Assembly: GCA_028641055.1 (NCBI GenBank)
Contig: CM054061.1
Coordinates: 34,095,877-34,159,876 of the forward strand
Length of the DNA stretch: 64,000 bases
DNA from: Alopecurus myosuroides
Lineage: Eukaryota; Streptophyta; Magnoliopsida; Poales; Poaceae
Direction: 5' to 3'
Below the pieces are notes generated by a model. That model saw only the letters and a list, made by a program, of their open reading frames with translations. It did not search any database and was not told the origin of the DNA. Below, piece by piece: positions 1 to 10,958 of this stretch. Each line of letters opens with the position of its first letter. Within the stretch, counting starts at the first letter, position 1. Position numbers and translations under genes: made by a program.

Positions 1-3000
1 CCTGGTAATAAATATTTTTGGAAGTGGAATCCTTCTATAGGCAGATCTGGTGGCATTCTATGTGGCATTAAGAGTGAAACCCTGGATGTTAGTGCTGTCA
101 AGTCTGGTAAATATATGATGCATTTTATTTTGTGGGATAAGAAGAAGAATTGTAACTGGGCCTTGTTAGTGGTTTATGGGCATGCACATGAGGAGTTTAA
201 ATGTGAATTCCTTACAGAATTGGCCTCCTTCTGTAATGGTATCCTGATGCCTTATATTGTGGGTGGTGATTTCAATCTCCTTAGACATGCTGGTGAGAAA
301 AACACTACTTTTCATAGAACTCATAGCTCTGATCTTTTTAACTCTATTATTCATTCCTTGGGTTTGAGGGAAATCTTTATGCATGGGGGGTTGTATACCT
401 GGTCTAATCAGCAGAATCCCCCTACTATGGAAAAATTGGATCGTGTGCTCATGTCTCCTAAGTGGGAAAACTTGTTTCCTTTGGTTTCTATTAGGAAATT
501 GGTAAGGGACCTGTCTGATCATAATGTTCTCCTTATGGATTCGGGTGAGGGATCTCATATTGAAAACAAGGCTAGGGATTTCAGATTTGACCTGTCCTGG
601 CTTAAAAATGATGAATTTCTTCCTATTGTCCAGAGAATTTGGAGTAAGAGAGTTATGAGCATGAACCCTATTGATGTCATTAATATCAAATTAAAACGCA
701 GCAAGAATTTTTTAAAAGGGTGGGGTGGTAATCTTCATGGACACACTAAAAAGAAAATGTTAGAAATGAAGGAGGAATTATCCTTGTTGGAAAGATTGGA
801 GGAGGAAGATGAGTTGACTCCTGACTTGTGGATTAGAAAAACTGAAATTTCGGTTGCTTTAAAAAATTTATATGAAGAGGAGGAGATGCAGTGGTTCCAG
901 AAATCCCATGCTAGATGGCTACTGGAAGGTGATCGTAATACTGGATACTTCCATAGAGTGTCTAATGGTCGTAAAAGAAAGAATAATATGATAAATTTGA
1001 AAGATGGAGAGATTAATATTGAGGGGACGCATGCTATTTTGGAGCATGCTACCTCTTATTATAAAGAACTTTTTGGTCCTGCTCCTGGCAATCTCATTCA
1101 ATTTGATCACAATCTTTGGGGAGCTGATGAAAAACTTAATGAAGAGGACAATGTATCCTTAAACAAGCCTTTCTCCTTGGAAGAAATCAAACATGCTCTT
1201 TTTTCCATGGACTGTAATAGGGCTCCTGGACCTGACAACATCCCTGCTGAATTCTATCAGCATTGCTGGGAGGTAGTGAAGCTGGACATCTTTAATCTTT
1301 TTAAGGCTTTTTATGAAGGAAACCTGGAGGTGCAGAGATTGAATTATGGGATCATTACTTTGTTGCCTAAAGTTTCTAGAGCTGATAAAATTACTCAATA
1401 CAGACCCATTTGTTTGCTCAGGTGTGTCTATAAACTACTTACTAAAACTATTACAATTAGACTTGAGCCTTTCATGGATAAGCTCATTAGCATCCACCAG
1501 AATGCTTTTATCAAGAAGAGAAACATCATGGATGGAATACTCTCCTTGCATGAAATCATGCATTACACCCATGTTAAGAAAAGAACTGGCATTTTCCTAA
1601 AATTAGATTTCAAGAAAGCTTACGATAAAGTCAATTGGGACTTTCTTATCGAGTGTCTTAAGGCCAAAGGATTCTCGGAGAAATGGTGTTCTATGGTCAA
1701 ACAAATCCTTCATAATGAAACTGTTTCTGTGAAAGTTAACAATCAAGTTGGACCCTATTTCCAAAGTGCCAAAGGGGTTAGGAAGGGGGACCCCTTTTCT
1801 CCTTTTCTTTTTAATTGTGCTGCTGAATGTCTTACGAAAATGGTAACTACTGCTCAATCCAATGGTTTAGTGGATGGTTTGATCCCTGACATTATTGATG
1901 GAGGGATTGCGATCATGCAATATGCTGACGATACGGTTTTGTGTATTTCTCATGATGAGAATAAAGCAATCAATCTCAAGCTGCTTCTGTATATGTTCGA
2001 GCTTATGTCTGGGTTAAAAATCAATTACCAGAAGAGTGAGTTGTTCTTGGTAGGAGGGGATAATGACGTGGCTCTTTTTTACTCTAACTTGTTTGGTTGC
2101 AAGGTTGGATCCTTACCTATGTTGTACCTTGGTGTCCCTGTTAGCTTCAATACCTTGAGATGCTCTGATCTCGAATATATCAATTCGAATTTTGTTAAAA
2201 AACTTGATGCTTGGGTCAGCCATACTGCCTCCTCTGGTGGAAGACTTATATTAGTTGACTCCAGTTTATCTAACCTTCCCTCATACATTATGTCTATGTT
2301 CCTTCTTAACAAGACTTTTATCGAGAGAATTGATAAACACCGGAGGCGTCTCTTCTGGCTTGGGAGTAAAAAGGAGAAGGGTTACTATATGGTAAAGTGG
2401 TCGAGAGTTTGCCGCTCCAAAAACAAAGGAGGCTTGGGTATAAAGGACATTAGGAGGCAAAATATTAGTCTGTTGACTAAATGGTGGTGGAAACTTGATA
2501 AATTTGATGGTATTTGGCAAAGGATCGTTAAAAAGAGATATTTACAAAACAAAACCTTGGCTAATGTGAAGAGTTGGTTCTCTGACTCACCCTGTTGGAA
2601 ATCTTTGTTAAAAGTTAAAAATAGTTACATGGCTGGTCGGAAAATCTCCTTGGGTTGTGGTAATGTCACTAGACTTTGGTATGATGATATTGGTGATAAT
2701 CCTCCTTTATGTGTCCAGTTCCCTATCCTTTTTTTTCCATTTGTCAGAATCAGGATTGCACGGTGCAGGAAGCTTTACAATGTGATATGAACTTGCCTTT
2801 TAGAAGGAATCTCCATGGTAATTTGCTGGAGCAATGGAGGGGAGTTAAAGAGAAGTTGGGTGAGTTACAATTATCAGATGGTCCTGATGTGGTTTCCTAG
2901 AAGCTCAACAAGAATGGTATTTTCTCAACCAAATCTGTTTATAGGCTGTTGGAGAATGATTTGTCTGGTGCTAATAATAAAGATATTTGGAGTGCTAAAC

Positions 3001-3545
3001 TGCCTTTGAAAATTAAAATATTCCTATGGCAGATGTTTAGGAATGCTTTGGTTACTCGAGATAACATGAAAAAAAGAAATTGGCTTGGTAATCCTACATG
3101 TTCTTTTTGCCGACAGTTAGAAACCCTGGAACACCTTTTCTTTTCCTGCCCCATTGCTAGATGCACTTGGGGGATGGTCAGCCGAACAGTGGGCTCTCGT
3201 GCTTGTCCCAATTCCCTTTGGCAGGCATTGGCATGGTTTTACTCGATGTTTCCTGATGGAGAGCAGTATCACATGGTTGGTTTAGCTGCTATCTGCTGGG
3301 GTATTTGGAAAACCCGTAATAGAGTTACCTTTGACAAACATGTGATGAAATCGCCGTTTGAAGCTTGTTACGCAACGGCTTCGTTTTTTATGTATTGGGC
3401 AGGTATGCAGAAGGAGGAGGGCAAGGAGATCTTGATGTCGCAGGCTTCGAAGCTGATGAAGGTGACGGCTGAACTCTACCCCCGTGCTAGAGGTGCTGGC
3501 AACGGGATCAGTCCGATGAATACCTTGATGATTTCTGGCGCATGA
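1..3545 (+). pseudogene. LINE ORF2: endonuclease + reverse transcriptase + zf-RVT, broken
   Basis: ORF2 of a plant LINE encodes an apurinic-like endonuclease that nicks the target and a reverse transcriptase that copies the RNA there. The endonuclease part shows GGDFN (about 265-280), KLDRVL and SDHNVL. The RT core shows the catalytic YADD (about 1920-1932). A zf-RVT-like Cys/His region lies at about 3090-3200 (CSFC, then EHLFFSC). The first frame stays open from base 1 to 2790. A frameshift at or near the T run around 2730 moves the reading to another frame, which has one in-frame TAG at 2898-2900 where a sense codon is expected and then continues to the stop at 3543-3545. These two lesions make it a pseudogene. 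Reading from the edge gives no start codon, so the N-terminus is missing. Confidence 0.88.
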
Positions 3546-3889
3546 GGTCGCTGCTAGATGTGCGAAGGAACTTTGGTGCGATTGGCAGCTGGATGCTGGT
3601 CGCCGTTTTGGTGTTGCTGGTGCTTTGCACCTGGAACTTTTTTTCTTTTCTTCCCCTGTTATGTCTGTTTGTACTCCTGGGGTGTGTTCCCTGTTGTGTC
3701 TGTGTGTTGAACTATCGGTGGCAGCAGGTTTTCGCCCCATAGTGGGTTTTTCGAGCCGAGAAACTCACAGTGGGTTTCCTGCTGCTGCTCCAGCTCGCTT
3801 CTCCCCCCCCCCCTGTTTCTCCGTCGTACTTTGTATTTCCGTTTTTTTTATAAAATGGAAAGGGGTGTGAGGCCCGGTTGGAAAAAAAA
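1..3889 (+). mobile_element. LINE (non-LTR retrotransposon) A, 5' end outside window
   Basis: The element enters from the left edge, already in frame from base 1. It contains most of ORF2, a 3' untranslated stretch (3546-3880) and an A-rich tail at about 3882-3889, just after a GGGGTGTGAGGCCC motif of the kind seen at plant LINE 3' ends. The target duplication cannot be checked because the 5' end lies outside the window. It belongs to the same family as LINE B at 49008-50806: the zinc-finger-like C-terminal domains share long matching segments. Confidence 0.85.
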
Positions 3890-3998
3890 CATGGATAAGT
3901 GAAATCCTAATGATTTTGGAATATATATTTGACAATAAAAAATACGGGTAATACTTTACTTGCTAATTTGTGTAAGGTGAGAAAACAAAATTGAGGCA

Positions 3999-4026
3999 CC
4001 GTGGCAACGCACGGGCACTCAACTAG
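3999..4026 (+). mobile_element. Helitron 3' terminus (hairpin + CTAG)
   Basis: A short stem (CCGTG, loop GCAACG, CACGG; 3999-4014) is followed eight bases later by CTAG (4023-4026) and then T. This is the classic 3' end of a plant Helitron, which inserts between A and T. The matching 5' TC end was not found and may lie left of the window, with LINE A nested inside. Confidence 0.7.
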
Positions 4027-4561
4027 TAAGAACTAACCTACAACTTGTGTGTGTTTAGCAATTCATATGGGCGGACGAAAACTCTGTCAACGTCCGCCTA
4101 TCTCAAGTTCTCAACTCCCCATCACGTTAATCCCGCGTCCGCAAATCACGGTACCATCTCTCCCATTCCCTCACGATTGTATCTCATTGCAAAGAAAAAA
4201 AGCCCTAACAAATCGCCCAGATGGGACCCTAGACCACGTAAAATCTCCATCTACATCTTGCACAGCGGCCTCCCATCAGCGTCCTGACGGCGGCCTCCTC
4301 GCAAAATCCACCCCCACACAACTTCTTCACCGGCCTCCCGCCAGCTGCTTCCCCACGGGCGTCCACCCCAACAAAGAACCTCCGTCTGTCCTACCCCGAG
4401 GCAGTGATAACTGGCATTCTCCGACCTACTCGCCCACCACTAGGTCTTCTCGCCGGGAAGGAGAGTAACCAGTGCCTGCCGATGCCGGAGAAGGAGGAAA
4501 AGGCGAAGGAGAATCTGCTCGCTTGCCAACACTGCGGCGAATTACGCCAACCCTCGAATCC
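4027..4561. other. Intergenic stretch without a recognised gene
   Basis: Between the Helitron end and the Harbinger-type element there is C-rich sequence resembling a plant promoter or 5' leader (several CCTCC and CCACC tracts). Two overlapping reading frames exist, but neither has recognisable motifs and both look like composition artefacts. Confidence 0.4.
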
Positions 4562-4972
4562 TTAGGGCATCTCCAGCCGTCCCCCCCAGAGCCCCCCCAG
4601 GGGGCCTTTTTCGCGGCGGAAACGGCGAATAGCGCCGTTTCTTCACCACTCAGCCCCCCCCAGAGGCCCAAATAGCGCCGTTTCGGCGCTATTTCGCGCC
4701 ACGGCACCCAGGCCAAACCCAGCCCGCTGGGTTCGGCCTGGGGGGACGAAACTTCGCGGCCGCGCGCGTGGGCCAGCTCTGTCAGCGACGCGACGAGAAA
4801 GCGCGGGAACAGAATCCACCGCCTGTGACCTTCTTCTCGGAGCCCGCGCCGTCAAAGGCTGCCGGAGTAATGGCGTGGCGGTCGGCCAGTGCATGCGCCC
4901 CAGTCAAAGGCTGCCGGATTAATGGCGGGCGGCAGCGGTGACACGCGCGGCGCGACGACTGGCCCGCCAGGC

Positions 4973-4980
4973 TATAAAAA
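4973..4980 (+). promoter_or_regulatory. TATA box of Harbinger cargo gene
   Basis: TATAAAAA in GC-rich surroundings, 155-162 bp upstream of the ATG at 5135. With the usual spacing, transcription would start near 5005, just ahead of the 33-bp repeats. Confidence 0.6.
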
Positions 4981-5005
4981 GAGTGCCCGCCCCTCTCCGT
5001 CCGCC

Positions 5006-5134
5006 CATTCTCGCCTCCTCCTCCTCGCTGTTCTTCTCCATTCTCGCCTCCTCCTCCTCGCCGTTCTTCCCCATTCTCGCCTCCTCCTCCTCGCCGTTCT
5101 TCCGCATTCTCGCCTCCTCCTCCTCGCCGCAACG
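5006..5134 (+). repeat. Four tandem copies of a 33-bp unit in the 5' leader
   Basis: The unit begins CATTCTCGCCTCCTCCTCCT and recurs at 5006, 5039, 5072 and 5105, exactly 33 bp apart. The unit length is a multiple of three, so the upstream frame stays open through it (repeat peptide HSRLLLLAVLP). It lies between the TATA box and the main ATG. Confidence 0.8.
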
Positions 5135-5776
5135 ATGGAGCGTCTCTGGGACGCGTGGCCCGAGAGCGACGAAGACGAGCTGCAGCCAGCGCAGCAAGTG
5201 GCGCCGGAGCAGCAAGTGGCGCAGGGAGCGGCGGCGCCCGAGCAGGCGCCTGTCCAGAAGGAGGTGCCACCCGAGCAGGAAGCGGCGCAGGCTGCCCGGC
5301 GGGCTGCCCGTCGCTGGAGGAGGGAGCGGAGGAGGCAGCCCATATGGCCGGAGCAGCACGCCGGGCTGCTCTCCTTCGAGACCGCGCAGAACGAGGGCGC
5401 GTACCGCCAGGTCCGCGGCGTCGTCGAGCAGGCGGCGGAGGCTGTCGCCATTCGGGCCTCTCTGGAGACGCACCAGAGGTTAGAGGCGGCGCGAGAGGTG
5501 CGCCGGCAGCTGGCCGAGAACGCTGCGTCGGCCGAGCAGCAGGGCATCATCGCCCTGTACGAGGCCGACCGTCGGCAGGTTGCGCTGCAGAGCGAGCGGC
5601 GCAACCGTGCGCCCTCCGAGCAGCCGCAGCTGCACCGGCTGCAGGTGCAAGGCCGAGCGGAGCGGGCGGAGCAACGCTGGCTCGCCGCGGCGAGGGAGGG
5701 CGAAGCTGGTCCCTCCAACCAGCTGGTGGCGAAGGGGGGCCGCGAGGAGGACGCCGATGAAGACAACGATGCCTAG
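5135..5776 (+). CDS. Cargo protein of unknown function, 213 aa, Arg/Glu/Ala-rich
   Basis: This intronless ORF begins MERLWDAWPESDEDEL. No catalytic motif or membrane segment is visible. It has an acidic N-terminus (WPESDEDE), Gln/Ala/Pro-rich repeats around residues 20-55 (QQVAPEQQVAQ), a basic patch (RRAARRWRRERRR, about residues 56-70), a long charged Ala/Arg/Glu segment with helical or coiled-coil character, and an acidic tail (EEDADEDNDA). ATG 5135 was chosen because it follows the TATA box and leader; the same frame is open further upstream, but that part lies before the presumed transcription start. AATAAA follows at 5796. The complete ORF, TATA box and polyA signal within a transposon suggest a hitchhiking gene. 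Its function is unknown. Confidence 0.6.
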   Translation: MERLWDAWPESDEDELQPAQQVAPEQQVAQGAAAPEQAPVQKEVPPEQEAAQAARRAARRWRRERRRQPIWPEQHAGLLSFETAQNEGAYRQVRGVVEQAAEAVAIRASLETHQRLEAAREVRRQLAENAASAEQQGIIALYEADRRQVALQSERRNRAPSEQPQLHRLQVQGRAERAEQRWLAAAREGEAGPSNQLVAKGGREEDADEDNDA

Positions 5777-5795
5777 GGTAGTCGTCGCATAGATC

Positions 5796-5801
5796 AATAA
5801 A
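5796..5801 (+). terminator. AATAAA polyadenylation signal of Harbinger cargo gene
   Basis: AATAAA 20 bp after the stop codon at 5774-5776. Confidence 0.55.
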
Positions 5802-6013
5802 ATTTCCGTCGATGTTTTAGTTTAAATTTCCGGCAAATATGTACGCACTTCGCTAAATTGCATTTGTTTGGGCCGAAATTTGGGCTCGGGAGCGACTGGG
5901 AAGACTGCCCCCCAGGTTCCAGAATAGCGCCGTTTAGCTCCGCGGCGGCCCCAAAACGGCGGCGTTTTGGGCCCTGGGGGGGGGGGGGGGCGCAACGACT
6001 GGAGATGCCCTTA

Positions 6014-6646
6014 ACTTATTACTCCTCGAGCAAAGCCCCCCGCTCACCACTGTCGCTCCACGCGACCCTGACGCCCGACGTGACGCTTCTAATCCGAACG
6101 GTCAGGAGAATCCATCTTTAATCTCACTTTCAAATTGTTTTGACATTACCGAATGTGTATGCAATTCAGCCAGTTCGAATGGTTAGCGTGAATTCCTAGC
6201 TTTTTCCAACTTTTAGGAACAAAAGAGTTGGGATTTGTATGTTGTTTGCTTTCCAAAGCTACGAACCCTCGAATTCACGCTAGGAAAAGTTCATGGTTAA
6301 ACTCCAGCTGTTAAGAGCATCCACAGTGGATAGGCGCTAATGTAGACGCTAATTGTGGCAGTTACTACAACCACTAAGCGCCGGCAGCTTGCTAGGCCTG
6401 TTTTGCACTTGATTTTGGAGCGTTCGGCTCTTACTTAGGAGTTAGGAGTCGATGCAACAAAAACGGCCGGGAATGCTGGAAAACTACCTGGATTTAACCC
6501 CTGGCGTCTGCAAATAAATCTTGGATGTACGTAGCATGATTTGGAGGCATGTATTGTTGGTCTACTGTTGTATTTTTTATCCCTAAAGCTATGGATAAAC
6601 CTAGCTTGGATTGGAGTTCCATTTCGTTGATATCTTGTTTGGTGCT
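6014..6646. other. Spacer, no gene recognised
   Basis: AT-richer sequence with no convincing ORF. The part near 6311 (GAGCATCCACAGTGGATAGG) resembles a MITE end, but no partner was found. The last 150 bp flank the LTR insertion at 6652 and may belong to a captured gene fragment that resumes after 9127. Confidence 0.4.
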
Positions 6647-6651
6647 GAAAC

Positions 6652-7025
6652 TGTTACAAATAGGCGCAGCGAAACATAGATCAACCAAGAACAAGAACAC
6701 AGATTTTTACGTGGAAACCCTTACGGGAGAAAACCACGGCACGCACAAAGGCGTATCACTATAATTGGGAGGAGTATTACAATACACGAGAGGACAAACC
6801 CTCTACGTGCTAATCCAGTGGATCTCTCTTGATCTCACATCTTTCTCTCTCTCTCTATTCTATGATTACCTCGTACTATATATTGGGGCAAAAAACTCTC
6901 TTTCTTGGTGGACACGAAATAGAGTTGTACTCGTGCACGTCTAGCACGGTTGGCATGCCTTAGTCTGGTAGGACTCCATATGTAGTACAACTCTTGTATG
7001 GGATTCAGAACACAATAAAATAACA
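6652..7025 (-). repeat. 3' LTR of the small LTR element
   Basis: 374 bp, TGTTAC...TAACA as read on the plus strand. It differs from its partner at about three positions plus two extra bases in a CT run near 6840-6860. Confidence 0.88.
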
Positions 7026-8750
7026 CTCCACCTTGAGACGAAATCCCGTACAATAATCATAGATAGCATCAACTCCTCAATTAAAGTCATCACAAGTAAA
7101 CCTTGTGCCTTGAAACGTCCATAGGACTTATAAACTTCTCACGAAGTCATACTGAGCAATTCAATCGGTAGGTCGTCCATAACATAACACAGCTGTCAAC
7201 AAAGCAGACATATGAAACTTGGGAAACTCCCAATAAAAGTCTGAGTCTGTGCCACTGACCTCAAAACACCGAAACTGCTCAATCATCAAATGACATAAGT
7301 CACCATATCTCCTGTGGTGCATAAACGAGCGCATAGCTCATAGTGCAACATCTTGATGCACATCGCATTGTGAAGAACTCATCTCATGGAATCTGAACAT
7401 GCTACAAAACCCATAGCACAAATCTCGGCAAACAATACTCATGCAAGAGCATCCGGTCCGGAGCATATCACGTACACCCAAAAAACTGCCGTCTGAAAAA
7501 TCCATGACATGGTCTAAAACTGTCCATGTAAAACATCGTCGGATGAAGGAATCTTCTAAACATGCATTGGAGCTTAAACTCTGCAATAGACCTCTCTTGA
7601 AAAAGCAAAGACAACTAAATTGTACTTGAACTAAACAGTACCAATGTTGTAGTATCTAGCAGACACATATCTCCTTGCATCACAATTGATCCTCATCACG
7701 AACATGAACAAAACCTTCACATGCATAACAACAAATATCTCTGGAGAGTATAGAGTATATGCTGGCTACCAACAGGCTTAATAATCACCTCCTCCATAAT
7801 TTCTTCTTCTGATAACTAAATTGTGTTCTTCAAATAAACTGCAGCAATATATTTGCATCCATTATATCTGACGGGCTATAATACCGAAAACTCCACCTTA
7901 AACAAAAACCATCCAGTGCATCCTCATAATCGGCTTTCGCCAACAACACTCGTATCTTGACTTGCCATATCAAAATCCTTGTGTCACGCCCCAACAATGA
8001 AAGTTGGTACTTCATGATAAACATGAGCAGATAATTTGTGCACAAAGTAGTACAAGCCAGAAAATATCCCGAAAGAACTTAACTTATGGGAAACAACAAA
8101 CCTGAAAAATAGCACCTGGTAGCTGTTTGGGTGGACATAATAATTGGTTGCACCTTGTATGGGCTCGGCTGTGTGGACGTAGCAGATCAACTCAATTCAT
8201 TGATTTTCCTTTCACGTGATGTACCAGCACACATGCACACGTGTTGGCTACCTTTTCTCCCTGGGACTTGCGTGCATAGGTCATGGCCAAGGCTTCACGT
8301 GAAACTGTACTCAAGAGCATTGGGCAGCGATTGGCTTGCCTCGGGACTTGAGGAATATGAGCTGATCCAACTAATCGGTGAGCAGCGATATCGAGTTCTC
8401 GACGGATTGAAGCGGCACGATCGGACGCAGCACCCGCTTTTTCACACGGAATTGATACCGAATAGAAAACACCGGCAGATCGGAAGTGTACCTGCTCGAA
8501 CTTCCGAAGGACGAATCCAAAAACTGCAGCAGACAGATCACCAATAAGGACGCACGGAGCTTTGAGCCAAAAACTGTGAACCCTTCTCAGATCCGGTCTA
8601 ACACGATGCTTGATCTTGGTACAGCTGCATGATGCCGCAAGATTTCGGCGAATTGATCCAATAAACTCGTTGCGCGATGCTACCCGGGAGCGCAGCGGAA
8701 AGTCTCCCGGGCAGCGAATCGATCTCCAAACCTGGAGCTCTGATACCACT
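7026..8750 (-). other. Internal domain of the small LTR element, no coding capacity seen
   Basis: 1.7 kb with only short scattered ORFs and no gag, protease, RT or integrase motif on either strand. It is presumably mobilised by proteins of an autonomous relative. The primer-binding site lies at its right edge (8737-8748, minus strand). Confidence 0.75.
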
Positions 8751-9122
8751 TGTTACAAATAGGCGCATCGAAACATAGATCAACCAAGAACAAGAACACA
8801 GATTTTTACGTGGAAACCCTTACGGGAGAAAACCACGGCACGCACAAAGGCGTATCACTATAATTGGGAGGAGTATTACAATACACGAGAGGACAAACCC
8901 TCTACGTGCTAATCCAGTGGATCTCTCTTGATCTCACATCTTTCTCTCTCTCTATTCTATGATTACCTCGTACTATATATTGGGGCAAACAACTCTCTTT
9001 CTTGGTGGACACGAAATAGAGTTGTACTCGTGCACGTCTAGCACGGTTGGCATGCCTTAGTCTGGTAGGACTCCATATGTAGTACAACTCTTGTATGGGA
9101 TTCGGAACACAATAAAATAACA
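8751..9122 (-). repeat. 5' LTR of the small LTR element
   Basis: 372 bp, nearly identical to 6652-7025. It directly abuts the tRNA-Met primer site on the minus strand. Confidence 0.88.
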
Positions 9123-9736
9123 GAAACTGTACTTTCCTCATTGTTCAGATAAGAAAGAGATTAATGGCACAAGAACTCCAAGGCTATCTTCTGCATTGTT
9201 TGATCTGGAGTATACTCCAAGGTGGAAATTTTACAAATATCAACCACCGCAACCCTGTACAGGAAGGGCCGCTAGCCGCTCAAGCTCGTGGCCTGCCGTG
9301 AACTACGCGTCGGTGGTCAGGGTTCAGGATGCTTTGCTGCCATTCACCTCTTTTTTTTACTTCTTTCGTTGCATTTGATCTCGATGACGAAACGATTCTC
9401 TGAAACTCCAGAATGGCTTTACAGTGGCCATAGAGACTGGGGTTTTCCCCTTTTCAAAAAAAAAGTAGCCATAGAGACAAGCTGGTGTTTTTTATATAAA
9501 CATATATATTCGAATAAAAAATTGATCTTTTCTGGATGGATCTCACTTGGGATGGCTATTTTAACCGGATTTAAGTAGTTTATTGGGAAAGGGGTGTAAC
9601 TACTACACTGGTAAAAAATGAAAGGATGGAACGAAATGCATATTGACTTCAGCTGGGATTTTCAAGCTTCACACAATGAAGATCTTTATCAGATTGTTGT
9701 TGCTCAGCTAATGGTAGCAGCTTAATCATAAGAAGA
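9123..9736. other. Spacer with an exon-like fragment
   Basis: The segment 9149-9221 is framed by a pyrimidine-rich acceptor (TTCCTCATTGTTCAG) and a donor-like AAG/GTGGAA. It reads as an open exon containing TPRLSSALFDLEYTPR. It may be one exon of a host gene captured by the Helitron that ends at 34536. No identity is recognised. Confidence 0.3.
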
Positions 9737-10000
9737 TTTTTTTTTGAGTTTTCTACGGGGTGGAGTTAATCCCCACCTGAATTTTTGTATTGATGTCGGG
9801 GCCGAAGCCAGAGTGGAGTTTTACAGGGTGGTTACATAGAAGGAGAGGGAGAGAGGGGGGACCTCATTCCGCTCTTAATCTTGCTCCGGTAGCGAAGAGC
9901 TCGAGCCAGCCGTCAGCGTCCGCGCGTTGCACAGCAGGGAGACGGTGGCGCCACATCGCCGCGTCCAGAAGACCCCGTTTCGATGCTTCCATACGAAGAT
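9737..10000 (-). mobile_element. 5'-truncated LINE/retroposon 3' tail
   Basis: A run of nine T (9737-9745) precedes sequence that, on the minus strand, reads as a LINE-like 3' region: a short C-terminal coding stretch, then GGGGATTAACTCC-like 3' UTR and a polyA tail. It is too short to place in a family. Confidence 0.4.
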
Positions 10001-10456
10001 GATTTTCTAATGGCTTCACGACATAATTTTCTTCAGATTCATTGTTTGGTTTCATTAGTTCGAAATTAGACATTAGTTGTCGCAATACATCTATCAGTTT
10101 GCATTCCCTTAAATATATTGGATACTTTAGGACTGCTAAAACTGCTCAAGTTGTTTTCACTGGTTACTTTTTGTACCATTAAAGGAATGGAATAACTTCC
10201 GCTTTGCAAAATCTGAAATCATTCACGGGAACTTTGAATCTGCTAAGGAAAAGAAGAAATGGGTTAGATTACTGCTCCATTTGCTTTCCACACCCTGTTT
10301 CATCATCTTTGTGGTTACTTCATTGAATACTTTTAGGAGAAATGCAGTTTTTAACACCTTTCCATTGTCATTTTCACTAACATAAAAATCAACGTCTGGG
10401 CGGCAGTCCACACCTCTGTCTTTGTGGGGGTTCAGCCCTCACCTCGGCTGGAGCTC
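10001..10456. other. Spacer, possible exon fragment
   Basis: Mostly AT-rich. Around 10184-10260 an open stretch (containing EWNNFRFAKSEIIHGNF) looks exon-like but cannot be assigned. CACTA-1 begins at 10460 after TSD TGC. Confidence 0.3.
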
Positions 10457-10958
10457 TGCCACTGGTAGAAAATAGGCCTTCAGTCCCGGTTCGTAAAGGC
10501 CATTAGTCCCGACCGCGCAACCGGGACTAGATATGCGCGACTAAAGACCCCCCCTATAGTCGCGCCACTTACGGACCGGGACTAAAGCCCATCCACGTGG
10601 GCGTCAGGAGTCCGTCGGGGCGGAGGACCTTTAGTCCCGGTTCTCGTGGCTAACCGGGACTGAAGGCCTTGTCCGCAGGTTTAGGGTTTTAGCCCTCCTA
10701 AACCTGGTTTCTTTTTAATTTGTTTTGTTTTATTTCTTTTATATTTTATTTTGTGTTTTATTTTAATTTTGATGAAGTTTCAGTACACATATATATATAT
10801 TTTACGCTACTATATACATGCATATATGAAATTTCAAACAAGAAGAATTCAATAGGAATATATAATATATATTCAATCTCGGGTGAGCATATACAACTTC
10901 GAACAAGTTTCCATATACACAATTAAGATGGATGACCATACACAACTTCGAACAAGTT

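Larger units (their letters stand above)
4565..6010. mobile_element. PIF/Harbinger-type non-autonomous element with cargo gene
   Basis: Terminal inverted repeats start GGGCATCTCCAG at the left and end CTGGAGATGCCC at the right, with one or two mismatches further in. The element is flanked by TTA at 4562-4564 and 6011-6013, the target duplication typical of PIF/Harbinger elements. The body is very GC-rich, with the motif GCGCCGTTT repeated near both ends. There is no transposase. Instead it holds one complete gene (TATA box, ORF, AATAAA). A run of 15 G (5976-5990) sits near the right end. Confidence 0.8.
6652..9122 (-). mobile_element. Small non-autonomous LTR retrotransposon (TRIM/LARD-like, Veju-like size)
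   Basis: Two direct LTRs (374 and 372 bp, TG...CA) flank a 1.7-kb internal region. The 5-bp target duplication GAAAC is at 6647-6651 and 9123-9127. Next to the right-hand LTR, 8737-8748 read on the minus strand is TGGTATCAGAGC, the primer site for initiator tRNA-Met, so the element runs on the minus strand and its 5' LTR is the right-hand one. A purine-rich tract abuts the left LTR (minus strand, about 7026-7040). The internal region has no gag or pol. Total size (2.47 kb) and LTR size match my memory of the Triticeae Veju family; this was not verified. The LTRs differ by about three substitutions and one CT-repeat indel. Confidence 0.88.

Noticed and set aside
4919..5797. Long open frames on the other frames and strand over the Harbinger cargo gene
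   Set aside because: GC-rich shadows of the 5135-5776 ORF; only that frame has TATA box, ATG, stop and AATAAA in order.
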